A DNA stretch of 64,000 nucleotides from Siniperca chuatsi (taxonomy: Eukaryota; Chordata; Actinopteri; Centrarchiformes; Sinipercidae): contig NC_058064.1 of assembly GCF_020085105.1 (NCBI RefSeq), positions 11,686,501-11,750,500 on the forward strand, given 5' to 3'. A model generated the notes under the pieces. The model worked only from the letters and a program-made list of their open reading frames with translations, did not search any database and was not told where the DNA came from. The position numbers and the translations under genes are program-made. This document shows positions 1 through 15,700 of this stretch, piece after piece (position 1 is the first letter of the stretch; the number at the start of each line of letters is the position of its first letter).

Positions 1-614
1 AAACACTCCAGCTATATTTGTAATTATTATTTACTACAAGTTTGAAAAGGAATGTGATTGGTGGGAGGCCTTTCAGTGTGGTTGTGCTTTAACATTTGAA
101 TGAGTTACCCCTCCACTAATGAAAAATAAAACTCTGCAACATGTGGTCTGAAGTAAAGATTGTTTGCTACAGACAAAAGTGAAAGTGTCACTCTTAGACA
201 AATATGCTTGTTTAATGATTACATAGGTCATCATGTTAAGCTCATGTTGTTAAGGTCAAGACTTGGAGGCAGCACAACAAAGATGAGGTTCTGGACAGAT
301 TATATTAGTATTAAGACACAGATCAGACTGATATTGCTAATTTGCCAATGCCACCACTAATAAGGCATCACCAATATTTATACAGTTCCTTGTTGAGAGA
401 CAATCTGTCTGTGGAATCTCATTCAAACGTTATGAAAACAAACCAGTTAACATGTCAGACATGGCTGCAATATTTTTACAGAAATATAGAAGTAAAAAAA
501 CTGACTTCTGACTTCTCTTATCCAGAGAGAGTAAAACTGCTTATCGCTGTTGCCTACAAATGTTGTCCATGGATTATTTCATTTAAAACGGAGCAGAAGA
601 ATTTGAGCACCTAC
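1..614. other. pwp1 intron or flank, no exon seen
   Basis: I see no pwp1 exon here on the minus strand, although the protein should continue after the exon that starts at 615 with a segment resembling ASTDDGFVYNLDA. The next intron therefore probably runs past the left edge of the window. Small open frames in this stretch have no recognisable content. Confidence 0.5.
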
Positions 615-4350
<3,736 letters not shown>

Positions 4351-4929
4351 TCTGGATAAACAGTGTGGTTTATCGATGGAATATATTACAATCTACAAAC
4401 GTGTATTGGTTTTCCAAACTTCTGCACTTCAGGTATGCACACGGTGGGCGTACATGTGAGTTAATTTGGGTCCTGTGTCGCATCTAGATTGCGTCCATAG
4501 AGCGTTGAAATGTCTGCCTGATCAAAAATGTAGAGCACACGTAGGCTAAAGCACCCACTGAGCCACTATGTCTTAAAACATACAGCACCGATGTAATGCT
4601 AAATCTTTTTAAAAATGTGTAATGTTTTAATTTCATTAGCAAGTACCTGTAAAAATTACAACACTAAGCAGTTCAGCATGAGAGCACCTTGCTAAAGGGC
4701 ACCTCGGCAGTTTCTGTCAAGGAATTCTGAGTGTAAAAATGTTTTTGCCTTTTCTTAAGAAAATACAAATAATTCCCAAAAAATTGGATGAGAGTTTTCC
4801 CATATGACCAACATTTGCATTCCCAAGATCCTCAAGTGGGCTATACTGAACAAAATTAAATGAAAGCACATATTTCTTTTTAACTCTTTAGAATTTTTTT
4901 TTAAATGAGAAAGACTTTAAATAAGAAAC

Positions 4930-5900
4930 ATGAGAAAGCAGTTTTATGAACCATGCTACTTCAGCTGTTTGCCAGATCCACGGGTTCCAGAAGTGGTAAC
5001 AGAGATGCAAGGGATGATGGCATCCTCCAGTGATTTCATGACATGGGCGGTCAGCACCACCACTCTGTAGTCGTAAGGTGTACTGTGATGTTTCTTCTTG
5101 GCTGTGGGGACCAAGATATGCTGGAAGACTAGTCATAGCTGGGCACCACACCTCTGGACCAGTCGGGTCGATGCCATCGGGGCCCTCAGCTGTGACGGTC
5201 AGTTGGTCTGATGTTGAGCGTTGTGGAGTCCTGTAGGATGGAGACACTGGTGGATGAACTTGAGAAAGGAGTTGTGAAGGCAGACAGCAGCCTCCTTGTT
5301 AAACCTACTGAAAAACCAGTTTAGCTTGTTGGCTTTTGTTAGGTCCCTTTTAATCACCTTCAATGTTATTATTAACGTTATAGCCTGTGATGGCACTCAT
5401 ACAATTCCACACCTCCCTCCAGTTGTTCAGTTGGCGTTTCCTCTCCAGTTTCCTCCTGTGTTTGTTCCCGTTGTCTTCCTCTGCTTCTGTGGCTCCGTAA
5501 AGCTTCATGTCCTTGATCACCTTTGATTTAGTTTTGGTGAAACAGTGTACAGCTTTTGTGGGCACATTGCCGCAAAAGTAATGCAGTCTGTGAGTCCACT
5601 TATGTCCTTGCCGTCTGGACTGCAGAACACATCCCGAATGGTCACTTGTAGAGCCTCGTTGGCATCCTGTGACCATCTCTGCCACTGGACTACAAGCTTA
5701 CAAATGGGTTCAAGAAAGACCAGGCTGTGAGGGATTGTGAAGCTGGATGCATCCTTGAAATTTGCAGGTCCTGTGTCTCATTTTCTCTGGTTTTGCAGTC
5801 CACAAACTGTTTAAAATTAGGCATTGTAGAAACTAGGGTGACGTGGTTGAATTCCCCTGATATTGCTATGAAGGCACTTAGGTGTCATGTATTTAGTCTT
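4930..5900 (-). mobile_element. decayed non-LTR retrotransposon (LINE) fragment
   Basis: Broken minus-strand reading frames recall the Jockey/CR1/L2-type LINE polyprotein of fishes, in the right order. First come endonuclease-end remnants (a FNHVTL-like start, VDCKTREN). Then come the linker before the reverse transcriptase (DISGLTDCITF), a RRKLERKRQLNNWREVW block followed by AITGYN, then KANKLNWFFSRFN and finally GPDGIDP. A frame-shifted continuation resembles VALTSHVMK. Frames shift several times, so it is dead. It sits between pwp1 and the ano6 remnant. Its right edge near 5900 abuts sequence that also lies 3' of intact ano6 (near 9446), so it probably inserted into the left duplicate after the duplication. 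The exact clade (L2, Rex1 or CR1) is uncertain. Confidence 0.75.
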
Positions 5901-5904
5901 GACA

Positions 5905-7335
5905 CACATTGAGGGAGTGTAGCGCTGTGCAGTTTCTGGACTGTGTACATAGTGTTTAAGGTTAACAGATGGCACAAACAATGTTTTTTACTTTCTTTTG
6001 TCCAACGGCCCCTCAAGAGACAGACCGTCTTACTGGTTGCTACACAATACCCACAACAAAATTCCATATCTTATTTCCGGTCCTAATTTCAGGAGGAGAA
6101 GAAGAGGAAGAAGAAAAAACCTCAATTAATATGTTGTAATAAAAGATAGGCTGGGAGAAATCATGACAGATTAATGCAAGAACTTATTCACCCCCACTGC
6201 AGTTTTTGTAATATGAAATACTGATTTTGGAAGAGCTCATTTGACTCTAGTGTAGGTTATTATTTGAATATAGACTTATCATTAAGCATAGAATTATATT
6301 ATAAATTAATGGAGATATCCTGTTTACACCCACCTCTGAAACAATTATAAAAGCTATTCTGGCAGCAATCACATGCCAGTGGCAGACATACTGCCTCAGA
6401 TGCCTAAGGATACAGAAAATCCTGTTTCCAAAAAAATAAAAGTTTTAAATTAAGCATTTCCTTAAAACTAGTCAACCAACTGTGATATCAGTCATCTACC
6501 GGCCTCACTGTCTAATTTTGTTTCTTTTTAAAGCTGTCTGCATCTGATGACTTGTGTTGTCCATAAAATGCCATTAGTGACGTCAGGCTATTTGTGCAAT
6601 TTCAAAAAAGTTGTGGTGAAGCTGAAAAAGCCAGCTATGCTAAAAGGCCTAATACTTCTGAGAAGGGGTAAAACTTAAAATGGCACACACATGCAATTGT
6701 ATTAACTTCGTTAGATGGATCATTCTGCAGGTTGTGATATTTTCAAACCAGTAAGGTGTATTCAGGGGCTTGCTCTGGTTGGGGAAATGGTTGAAGTTGA
6801 ATATTGACAGCGAGCTGTTGATGTAGCCCTCCAGGGTGTTGTTAGCGTGATCTCCATATGGGTACACAGAGAAAGACCAGTAAAAGACCAACTGTGGAAT
6901 CATGTCTAAGTGCAAGGACCATGGCCTGTTGAGACAGAAGGACACCAAGGAAACATAGGAAAAGTGATATTAAGAAATATATACAGAGCTCTAGATGTGG
7001 CCTTATAGGCTATTTTCATTGTTTGCTTTGTTTTTTGTTTTTTTATAGTTTCTGGCATGTGCCTCTGCAGGCAGGGTCAAGGCAAATTTTGTATCCTTGC
7101 ACAATGCATCTGGCAAGTAATAGAGATTCTAACGGCATGACATCATATGGTTTAATGCAGGAGAGCGACAGTTTCCCAAGAGATAAACCGCTTTTTCTTT
7201 GGCAAAGGCGACGTAGAAACAGGAGGAGTAATAGTTGGCAAGAGATCTTCAGAGTCAAGCCGTTCTCATAATCTGTCTTAGTCCGTGGCAGCTCTGTTAT
7301 TGTGTGTCAGATTAGAAAGGATTCAGGATTAAACC
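5905..7335 (-). pseudogene. truncated ano6 duplicate (3' flank, exons 20-flank, 19, 18 and 14 remnants)
   Basis: This is a second, broken copy of the 3' part of ano6. 5905-6090 matches the ano6 3' flank (9446-9610; both have 'cttactggttgctacaca'). 6090-6135 matches intron 19. 6328-6420 matches exon 19, with internal losses. 6700-6950 matches exon 18 and still reads [14 protein letters not shown], then [12 protein letters not shown]. 7020-7130 matches intron 17. 7160-7335 matches exon 14 and the adjoining intron 13 sequence. The coding part of exon 20 and all of exons 15-17 are missing, and exons 19 and 14 carry indels, so no functional channel can come from it. The copy ends abruptly near 7335, where pwp1-like sequence follows. 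Confidence 0.85.
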
Positions 7336-7439
7336 ACAATAACAATATAAATAACAATATAATTATCCCATTAACTTGAGAAACCAAATATTGTTGTGTT
7401 GAGTCATCTCAGCACACACAGATATTGTGATCTTGACTA

Positions 7440-7700
7440 CTACAGCAGATAAAGTCAGATTCTGAGTGGCAATGCTTACACCTCTGACTGAGAAAACACA
7501 GTGGCTCAGACTGCAGTAATGTGTGTTTTTTCAACACATTCCTGTTCTTTTTGGGCTTCAGTAATGATGCACTGTTGCTGCTCTTGGCTCAACTCAACCT
7601 TACGTGGAATAGAAAAAGTGTCTGGAACAAGTTGGTAAGCTCATATGTTTCAAGCTCCAATCAGATGAAGAGAGAGACTGTATTATGCACCGCCAGTAAA
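7440..7700 (-). pseudogene. copy of pwp1 exon 2 with flanking introns
   Basis: The stretch 7465-7680 aligns with pwp1 3065-3290. Both hold 'cttcagtaatgatgc', 'ctcttggctcaactcaacct' and similar flanks ('gtttcaagctc'). The intact exon reads VELSQEELQRIITEAKEELG; the copy is mutated and the exon's 3' splice context is altered. No other pwp1 exon is visible beside it. It lies directly beside the truncated ano6 copy and marks the junction of a tandem duplication. Confidence 0.82.
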
Positions 7701-7783
7701 AAGAGAAACTTAACAGCAGCTGGAAATCTTGTGTTTGCTAACCTCAACCTCACCTTGGTGGTTTTAATTCTCATCTTGCTGCA

Positions 7784-7831
7784 GTGATGTCACAGTGTAC
7801 TCCAGGCATTGTCAGTACACTGTGACATCAC
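7784..7831. repeat. perfect 18-bp inverted repeat (hairpin)
   Basis: The arms are 7784-7801 (gtgatgtcacagtgtact) and 7814-7831, its exact reverse complement, with a 12-nt loop. Each arm contains a near-palindromic CRE-like 'tgatgtca'. No coding context. Confidence 0.9.
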
Positions 7832-9773
7832 CATTGACTTTTATTACAGGTGCAACAGAGCACACTTCTGACAACATCAGAGGTGAAAGATACAGAGGTA
7901 AAATTAAATAAAACATACATTGGTAGAAAGTTTTTTATTAATCTTCAGAGATTTTTTTTAAAGACTTTGAAGTACAAGAGGAAAACTTATTTTTTATAAA
8001 ACAATTTCACGGCATTGTATAAAACAAAAAGACAAGACAGATATGCATCGCCAGATATTGCTGGTATATGATACTGTTTACATACATGGTTATAGTACCA
8101 TTGTTTAAATCACAAGGCGAGGCAATAATACAGCAGAGGTATTGATCTAAGATTTCAGCAATGACACAGGAGATTAAATTACTGTATCACCTTTATCACA
8201 GGATATATATAACGTGCAGGCAAAACGTGCAGTGCAGTGGTCATGGCACAGGACTGGAACTCTGTAATTAAAAAGTGCAAGACAGTATTCTAGATGTAAG
8301 TACATGCATAAAGAAAGAGACAGATTGTACTCACATCTTCAACTAAACCACTTCACAGGGCTGAGATTCATTCATTTAATTAAAAATATAGGTTCAACTG
8401 AACTGCATTTGGTGTAATGACAAAAGAGTGTTGTTTCAAACTTGTATTCATCAAATCTTTACATGGCATCCGCTCCAGTTTTGAACTGTCAAATAAATTC
8501 ACTTGGCTGTACTGAAATTGAATCCCCACCTCATGCAATATAACGACATTTGAAAGTCTTAAAGAGGTAAAGGTATTTTCAGGCACATTTAGACGTCCAT
8601 GTCTATTCTAACTCCTGCTATCTCATCACTTGTTTAACATTGTGAGCTGTTTGACGGATCACTACAGCTCTTTAGTTCTAGTAACAGAGATGGACAACAT
8701 TGCATTCAAAAGTGGTATAATTGTGTATATAATAATACTGATATTTCATGACAGCATTAAATTAAAACAATCACCTGGCAGCAGCACTTGTTGGTTACAT
8801 GGAGGCCACAGCAGGTAGCTTAATGGATGGAGCGAGACACACTGCAGTGCTGATGTAGCTAAGCTAAAAAATTTGATGTAGTCATAAAACTGGAAGACAC
8901 TTAAAACAAGTAAAAATATCCATCAAATGTTTTGACAAAAAAACTCAAGGTCTACACACTAGCTTTTTCCGGAGCTTTCAACCATACATGTACTGTATCT
9001 TACGTTCTAGGCCAACACGAATGGGAACAGCAGCTACTGGGCTCACATGTCAACTGACTCATCTCCATGACAAGTGAGCAAATTTCTTTCATCTGCTGAT
9101 GAAGACCATGTGATATGGTTGAAAGAAAAAACTAGTAAGTGGACATTGAGTTGGGATTGTTTTGTTGTTTTTCATTCTTAATCCACCAAATGGTTGGTGC
9201 TATTTAGTGTGAAGCTTCAAAATGTGAGGCACTGATTCCTGAGGAAGATCTTGTAGATCAAAAACGTTGCCTTGAAAAGAGGATTAAACTATTTATTTGG
9301 AGCTTAACAGTGTGCAGTTGTTTCTCCTTTGTGCACTGATTTGACATCCCTTGTTTCACTAGGAAAAGACACTCTTAGAGGTGATAGAGGACAGATACAC
9401 TGTTCTTTTTCCTTTTACATGCTTTGGTCTGACATACGCCAAACACAATGAGGGAGTCCAGAGTATGAGGACAGTAGACAGAGGTGAAAAGTAGACAACA
9501 GTGGTTTCTCCTTTCTTTGTCCAACAGCCCCTTAAGAAACTTCAGATGTCTTCTTCCTTACTGGTTGCTACACATTTTCCATAACTAAAGTCCACACCTT
9601 GTTTCGGGTCTTAGTTCTGTCACCACCGGTACACAAGGTGTTGGATCGGTGTTTAAACAGATGTGTGTAGGTGCTGCAAAAAACTGGGTAGTCATGTATA
9701 TACAGTTTCAGGGATGAACATGTGACAGACCTAGAAAGGTCTGATCTCTTCTTCCATACGTTTTCATCTACTG
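7832..9773. other. ano6 3' flank with degenerate repeats, no gene seen
   Basis: There is no convincing coding exon. 8957-9142 is an imperfect inverted repeat ('ctagctttttccggagcttt' at the left, 'ttgaaagaaaaaactag' at the right), probably a MITE remnant. 9225-9345 ('cctgaggaagatcttgtaga' then 'caaaaacgttgcc') resembles a dispersed vertebrate repeat end. The part nearest 9774 is expected to be the ano6 3' UTR. Confidence 0.5.
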
Positions 9774-12700
9774 TCAGAAATTAAGTTCCAGCTCGTCCTT
9801 CGCCGCGTTCTCCTCTATGTGCTCGAAAGTCTCGTCATAGACTGGTTTCAAACGTTTGGTCACCAGCTTGAGGTTGGTCTCATGAAGGATAACCTGGGTC
9901 AAGTATTTCTCTCGTTTGATCTGTTCTTTGACAGCGTATGGGACGTCTGGGATCATGTAGGACAGGATGAACTTGGTAAGGTAAACAATGTGCTGTGAGG
10001 AGAAGAAGAAGAAACCTCCATTAATGTGTTTTAATAATTGACATTTTCATAATAATTTTTTTTGTGTCAGGGAGATTTACTGTTATGTTCATACCCACCT
10101 CTACAACAATTATAAAAGCCATTTTGGCAGCGATCACATGCCAGTAGTAGATATTGTACTCATACTGCCTGGGGTGCCCGGGAGGATACCGAAAATCTCG
10201 ATACCTAAAAAAGAAGCGTTTCCTTCAGAACTCAAACAAGATTTTCCACATCTTATCTTATTTTTTTTCAAATGTCTGCATATGAAGTTGTATTTTGTCC
10301 ATTATCTCTGGTCATTTTTGCAATTCACATAAATAAACATGTGAGACATTGTGTGGAAGCTGGATAGCTGGCTCTGCTCAAATGCAACATACCACTGTGA
10401 AACTCAAGAGTTTTGTCTCTCTCAAGATGTTATATATGTATTTAGGGAATAATTAATCACATGACTATTATCAAAGTGGAATCATGTATGTGTTCTTTCT
10501 TGTATAAAAAAAATCAGAATTTTGTCTAGACTTTTATAACCAAAATTCAGTGCAAAAGTGTTCACATTTGTGAAAGCAATAGCTATGAAAACAAAAGAAT
10601 ACATCTTTGTACCTGCAGGTTGCGATGTTGTCAGTTGTGTTGAGGGGCCTGCTTTTGTCGGCGAAGTCGCTGGTATTGAATATAGACAGCGAGCTGTTGA
10701 TGTAGCCCTCCATGGTGTTGTTAGCGTGATCTCCATATGGGTACACGGAAAAAGACCAGTAGTAAACCAACCGTGGAATCATGTCTGATGTAAAAGCAAT
10801 GATCATGGCCTGTTGAGACACCAGGACACCAAGTAAACGTAGTGAAAGCAGAAAATTGATCCTCAGCGCTATTGTCACAATTGTGATCAATATAATTTTT
10901 ATAGTTTCTGGCATGTGCCTCTGCACCAACCAGGTATTTGCATACTTGCATAATGCGTCTGGCATGAGTCATTGCTTAAATAAGAACACCTGTACTCTTG
11001 TAAAACTTGTACTGTTTTTGCAGATTTTTTGACAGAGAGGTGTAGATTCGACTATATGGTCTTTTTTAAATCTGTAGTTTGTGATTGTTGTATTTCACTG
11101 GACTGCATTATATTGAGAAACTGACAAAGAAAGTTTATTATGCTTTCCAAAGTAAGATTTACTGAGGCGTTGTTGCATTCAATTTTACAGCTATACCTAA
11201 TTAACCAATAACTCAGTGTAAACAGTAACTTACATTTGTTGCAACAGCCAAGATGGCGATGCCTTGAAGAATGGGCTGCCAGGCCCCGATATCCTGGGCC
11301 TTCTCTGGCACGTTGCGGCGATACTGAGTGGTGATTTTCCAAGCATCAACCCGAATCTCAAACAGGTTGTTGACCAGAGCCAGGATGGGAGCCAGAGGGA
11401 AGGAGGCCACAAATAGGGTCACAAAACCAAATTGGATGACTGTAAGAGACAAGATACATGTATAAAAAACACAGGCACTGTCGAGACTACCCAGGATTCA
11501 GTTGCACCAGGTATTTGTTTATTGATTACTTATTGTGTGTAAATTCCCTCATACATTCTTAGTTACTTACTAGCTAGTGTCAAACTAGTTTACTAAATCA
11601 GGTTACACCATTAAAACTTTTACCATTAAAAAAGAATGTCTTAGCTAGTAAGACCTTAGTAAAGTACATATCGGTTGCTAGTAAATGGACTGTACTTGTA
11701 TAGCACCTTTCTGACTACTCAAAGCGCTTCAACTACATATCACATTCACCCCATTCACACACTGATGGCAACTGTTCATAAGTTGGAAGACTAATCATTC
11801 ACACACACAATTTGGGGTTCAGTGTCACTGACGACATGTGGGCTGGGGGAAGCTGGGATCGAACCGCATATTTCTCCTCTTACCTGTAGTGCTGTTTATC
11901 CATCGAGATTGTTTTGGTGTGAGTTGCTGAGTTTTGGAGACATCGGCCGTAGATATGTCTGCATTTTTTTAATATAATGGGACTATGTGGCACTCGGCTT
12001 ATGGAACTATCGGTAGAAAGAAAATAGTTCCTACATCAAACTGCTCACAACAAATCTGTGGATTATCTTGAGGAACCGGGTCATGATTCCTGGAAAGAGA
12101 TGTTGCTATTGAGATCTTCAAATGTATTTTTTTTTGGTGCTTTGAGCACCAAAAGCTGAGTGCCATATAGTCCCATTATATTCAAAAAAGGCAGACATCT
12201 TTAAAACTGATATCTCCAAAACTGGGCAAGTCACACCAAAACAATCTAGATGGATAAATAGCACTACAGGTAAGAAGAAAAATATATGTTTTTGATTTTT
12301 GGGTGAACTGTCCCTTTAAGTAGGGATGAGCGAGTACACCATTATCTGTATCTGTATCTGTTCAACCAACTAAATAATCTGTGTTCGTATCAGTACTCAG
12401 AATGGGTGGGGCTTAAACCAGAAGTAGGCAGGATTCATTTACAGAAGCCTCAGAATTGAGCTTCAGAGCAATGTTTTTGATCACAAGAGTAAGAGAACTA
12501 TGTACAGTTTTATCGTAGAAAAGGTTTCAGTCGTAGTCATCTGGACACTGTTTTCAAAATCAATACGTTTCGGCTCCCATCCGGAAGTCATTCTCAATTG
12601 TCAATTACGTATTCTGAAACCTTTTCTACGATGGAACACTCCTGGACGAATGAGGGACTACACCGTCTTGTTATGTACGGTTTAAAAAAATAAAATAAAA

Positions 12701-15700
12701 GTTGCTATATTTACGAGTACAGATATTGACAAATTTTACTCTTGTGATACTCGTGCTCGTACATCATCAATGAGTACCGGATACTCATTTCAGCAGAGTA
12801 CTCGCTCAACCCTACCTTTAAGAACAGCTTGTGCAAGCAGCGCCATGTGTGCAGCTCTAAATGTGGCAGACAAAGGGACTTATTTTTCTCTACTTACCCA
12901 TCTCAAGATATTCATAGAACAGTCCTAGTTTTGAAACAGGCTGGAGCTGGTAGTCTTGCTCCCAGCGAGGAATCACCTTCTCTGAGGTCCGGGTGCAGTA
13001 GCGGAAAATCAAATTCTTCACCCACCTGTGGAGGGGTGGAAGAGATCAAATACAGTAACGGTGACTGTGACTCAGTATGACAATGGAGAGTTGGTGTATG
13101 ATTAGCGCCGTGGCCTTGACACCTGTTGTAAGCAGCAGATTAACTTATGTTCACTGGAGACATGCTGCATCTATAAGCTGCCATTTTGTTACTTAATTGG
13201 ATTACTTGTTTTTTATATTTGACAAAAAATTGGTCTTAGATTCTGACTTCTTACGGTAGCAAGACCTCTTGGATGTTGTTCCAGATGGCTTTTCCACCCA
13301 TGATGATAGAGAGCTGAGTTGTCAGCTCGATCAGACAACCACCAGGATCACACTGCAGGACAAAGAGATACAAAGCAAGAGTCATGAATAACAAGTAAGT
13401 AAATTTGACACATAACAGCTAGATGGACAAACTGTACCTCCTCGTTCCGGTATTTTCCCAAGAGATAAACAGGATCTCCAGGAAAGCCAACTGCTTTCCC
13501 TTTGGCGAAAGCGATGTAGAAACAGGATGAGTAATAGTTGACGAACTGAAAGAGGAACATCTTCAGAGTTAAGCTGTTCTCGTAGTCCGTCTTGGTCCGC
13601 GGAAGCTCTGTTATTGAGTGTCAGATAAGAAAGGGTTTAGGATTAAACCACGTTCAAGTCAGGAAAGGGCAGAAGTACGATTCCAACTCACCAAAGTCTG
13701 TGATCCAGATGGCGACCCGCTCATAGAGAATATTGAGGATCATAATTACAACAAAGCTGATGAGGGAGGCTGTGACAGAAGTGGCCATCTGAGGCGTCAC
13801 ATACTCCTTTAAGGGTTCCAGCTCCTTCAGGGTTTGAGCTCTGAGTTGAGCTGAGAAGGCAAAAAATGCAGCAAGGCGGTAGACAGTGATGGCCACAATG
13901 GATACCAAGATCAACAGAATCTAAAAGACAAAATGCAGTTAATGATTAATGTGTATTCTGTTTTGAAATGGAAAAAATAGGTAATGCTTTATTTTATGGG
14001 TCTGTCATTTCTGAATAAATTCCTAATTATTTCCCAGCTGAACATGCAGAAATACGTAATTTGTCTACATGCAAACATACAATTCAATACATATGGGTAG
14101 TTAAGTCTCCAATAATAAATAATTAATAAATGTATATTTATATTAAATTGGCCTTTTTTTTTTAAAGAAATGAGCATTTCCCCAATAATTAGTACTAAAT
14201 TACATATTCATTCAGACATTATTATTATTATATTATTATTTATTATATTATTTATACAGAAAATTCTCAGGAAGTTGTTAGTGAATTACAAACCAGTAAA
14301 ATAAAGTGTTAGCAAGAAAAATAAATTAAAAGAAAAATGGCATTTATTTACATTACCCAGAATAAGACCGTCCCAACTCCTATCGACACCCGAACACATC
14401 GTCCACAGGCTGTAAAAGGCACTTTTTCTTTTACCTAGATCACAAACAAACACTATGAAATACTGGACTTTAACAGCAAGACGTAAAACATATTTTTTGA
14501 ACAACGTATCTCTAAATAGTACCTTTCAAACTAAGTAGAAAATCTGGTTGCATCCATATTTAAAACCCATCTTAAATTTGACTGTTTTGTGACCATAGAA
14601 CTAAAGAGTAAACCAGTTTTCTGACTATGGGATACAGCATGAGCCGGAAAAAAGTCTGTGTGTGTGATTTACCCCTGTGATAGGGTTTTTCCTCTCATAG
14701 ATACACTTGGCTTCATATTCTGGGCGAGGTGGCTCTTCCTGCTCTAGAAACTCCACAGTGTCCCACTGGTACTCCAGCTCTGCCTGGTAGCGTTTCCAAA
14801 ACTCCAGGAACAAAGTTACTACAGCCAGAAAATGAACAGGAGCAGGAAAAAACAAGCAGGGCAATAATGAGAGAGAAGGAAACAACATAAATTACATAAC
14901 ACTGTATATTATGTTAAAAAAATACATATTGTTTTACCTTGAATAATGCCAAAGACGAGGACAAAATAAACATTTCAAATTGTAAGTTGTAAATACAGTT
15001 TGAGTCTAAGCTGGGGGTATTTGCATGCCTGCATACGCTCTGTGGAAGTGTTTTGTGAAATTGTATAAAACTTACCCCAGATTGACATGAAAACCGCAAA
15101 TACCAGGGTTCCAAAGTTATCAAACATACAAAGTTTCTACAAAGATGGAGAAAAAAGAGAAATATTGAGGTCAAAATTGTCACAGATCTTTCCTGCTTAC
15201 ATGCAAATCAGTTCAAAACTCTTGCTGTGCCACTGGGGATAACAGCAGCCACACACATATGAATATGGAAATTCTGCTACTGCATCATGTTCTGGTGCAG
15301 TAATAACTGTCAACAATGAAAGCAAACCTAAGTAACTTTTGCTGAACAGCGACCACTATGGCCTCAAGTGACAATTATGGAATAAAGTTAAATGCTAACT
15401 CATATCGTAACAGTAGCACAAGTAGAGAAAAATCCTAAAGTCAGTGAGCTGAGTAATGTCTGTTATACATTAGCTAACATTTGCCACTGTAAGCTTATAC
15501 CAGTCCAAATCAGGCTGCAGCGGCAAAACCCCTGAGCGTACTGAAATGAGCAAGGGTGCGTTTTATTGCTAATGAAATCAACTGTTCATTTCTAAGAGAA
15601 ATAATGTGTTATTTATTTTTTCAAAAGTTACATAGTCTCGCTTTAAATGTTCAGAACCACAGGTGAAAGTATTTCTCAAACAAATGTGTTTAATTAACAA

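Noticed and set aside
4888-5247. 119-codon minus-strand open frame as a host gene
   Set aside because: Its content fits a shifted LINE reverse-transcriptase segment, not a conserved host protein.
7043-7258. 71-codon minus-strand frame as a novel gene
   Set aside because: The DNA aligns to ano6 exon 14 and intron 17 with indels, so it is part of the ano6 relic.
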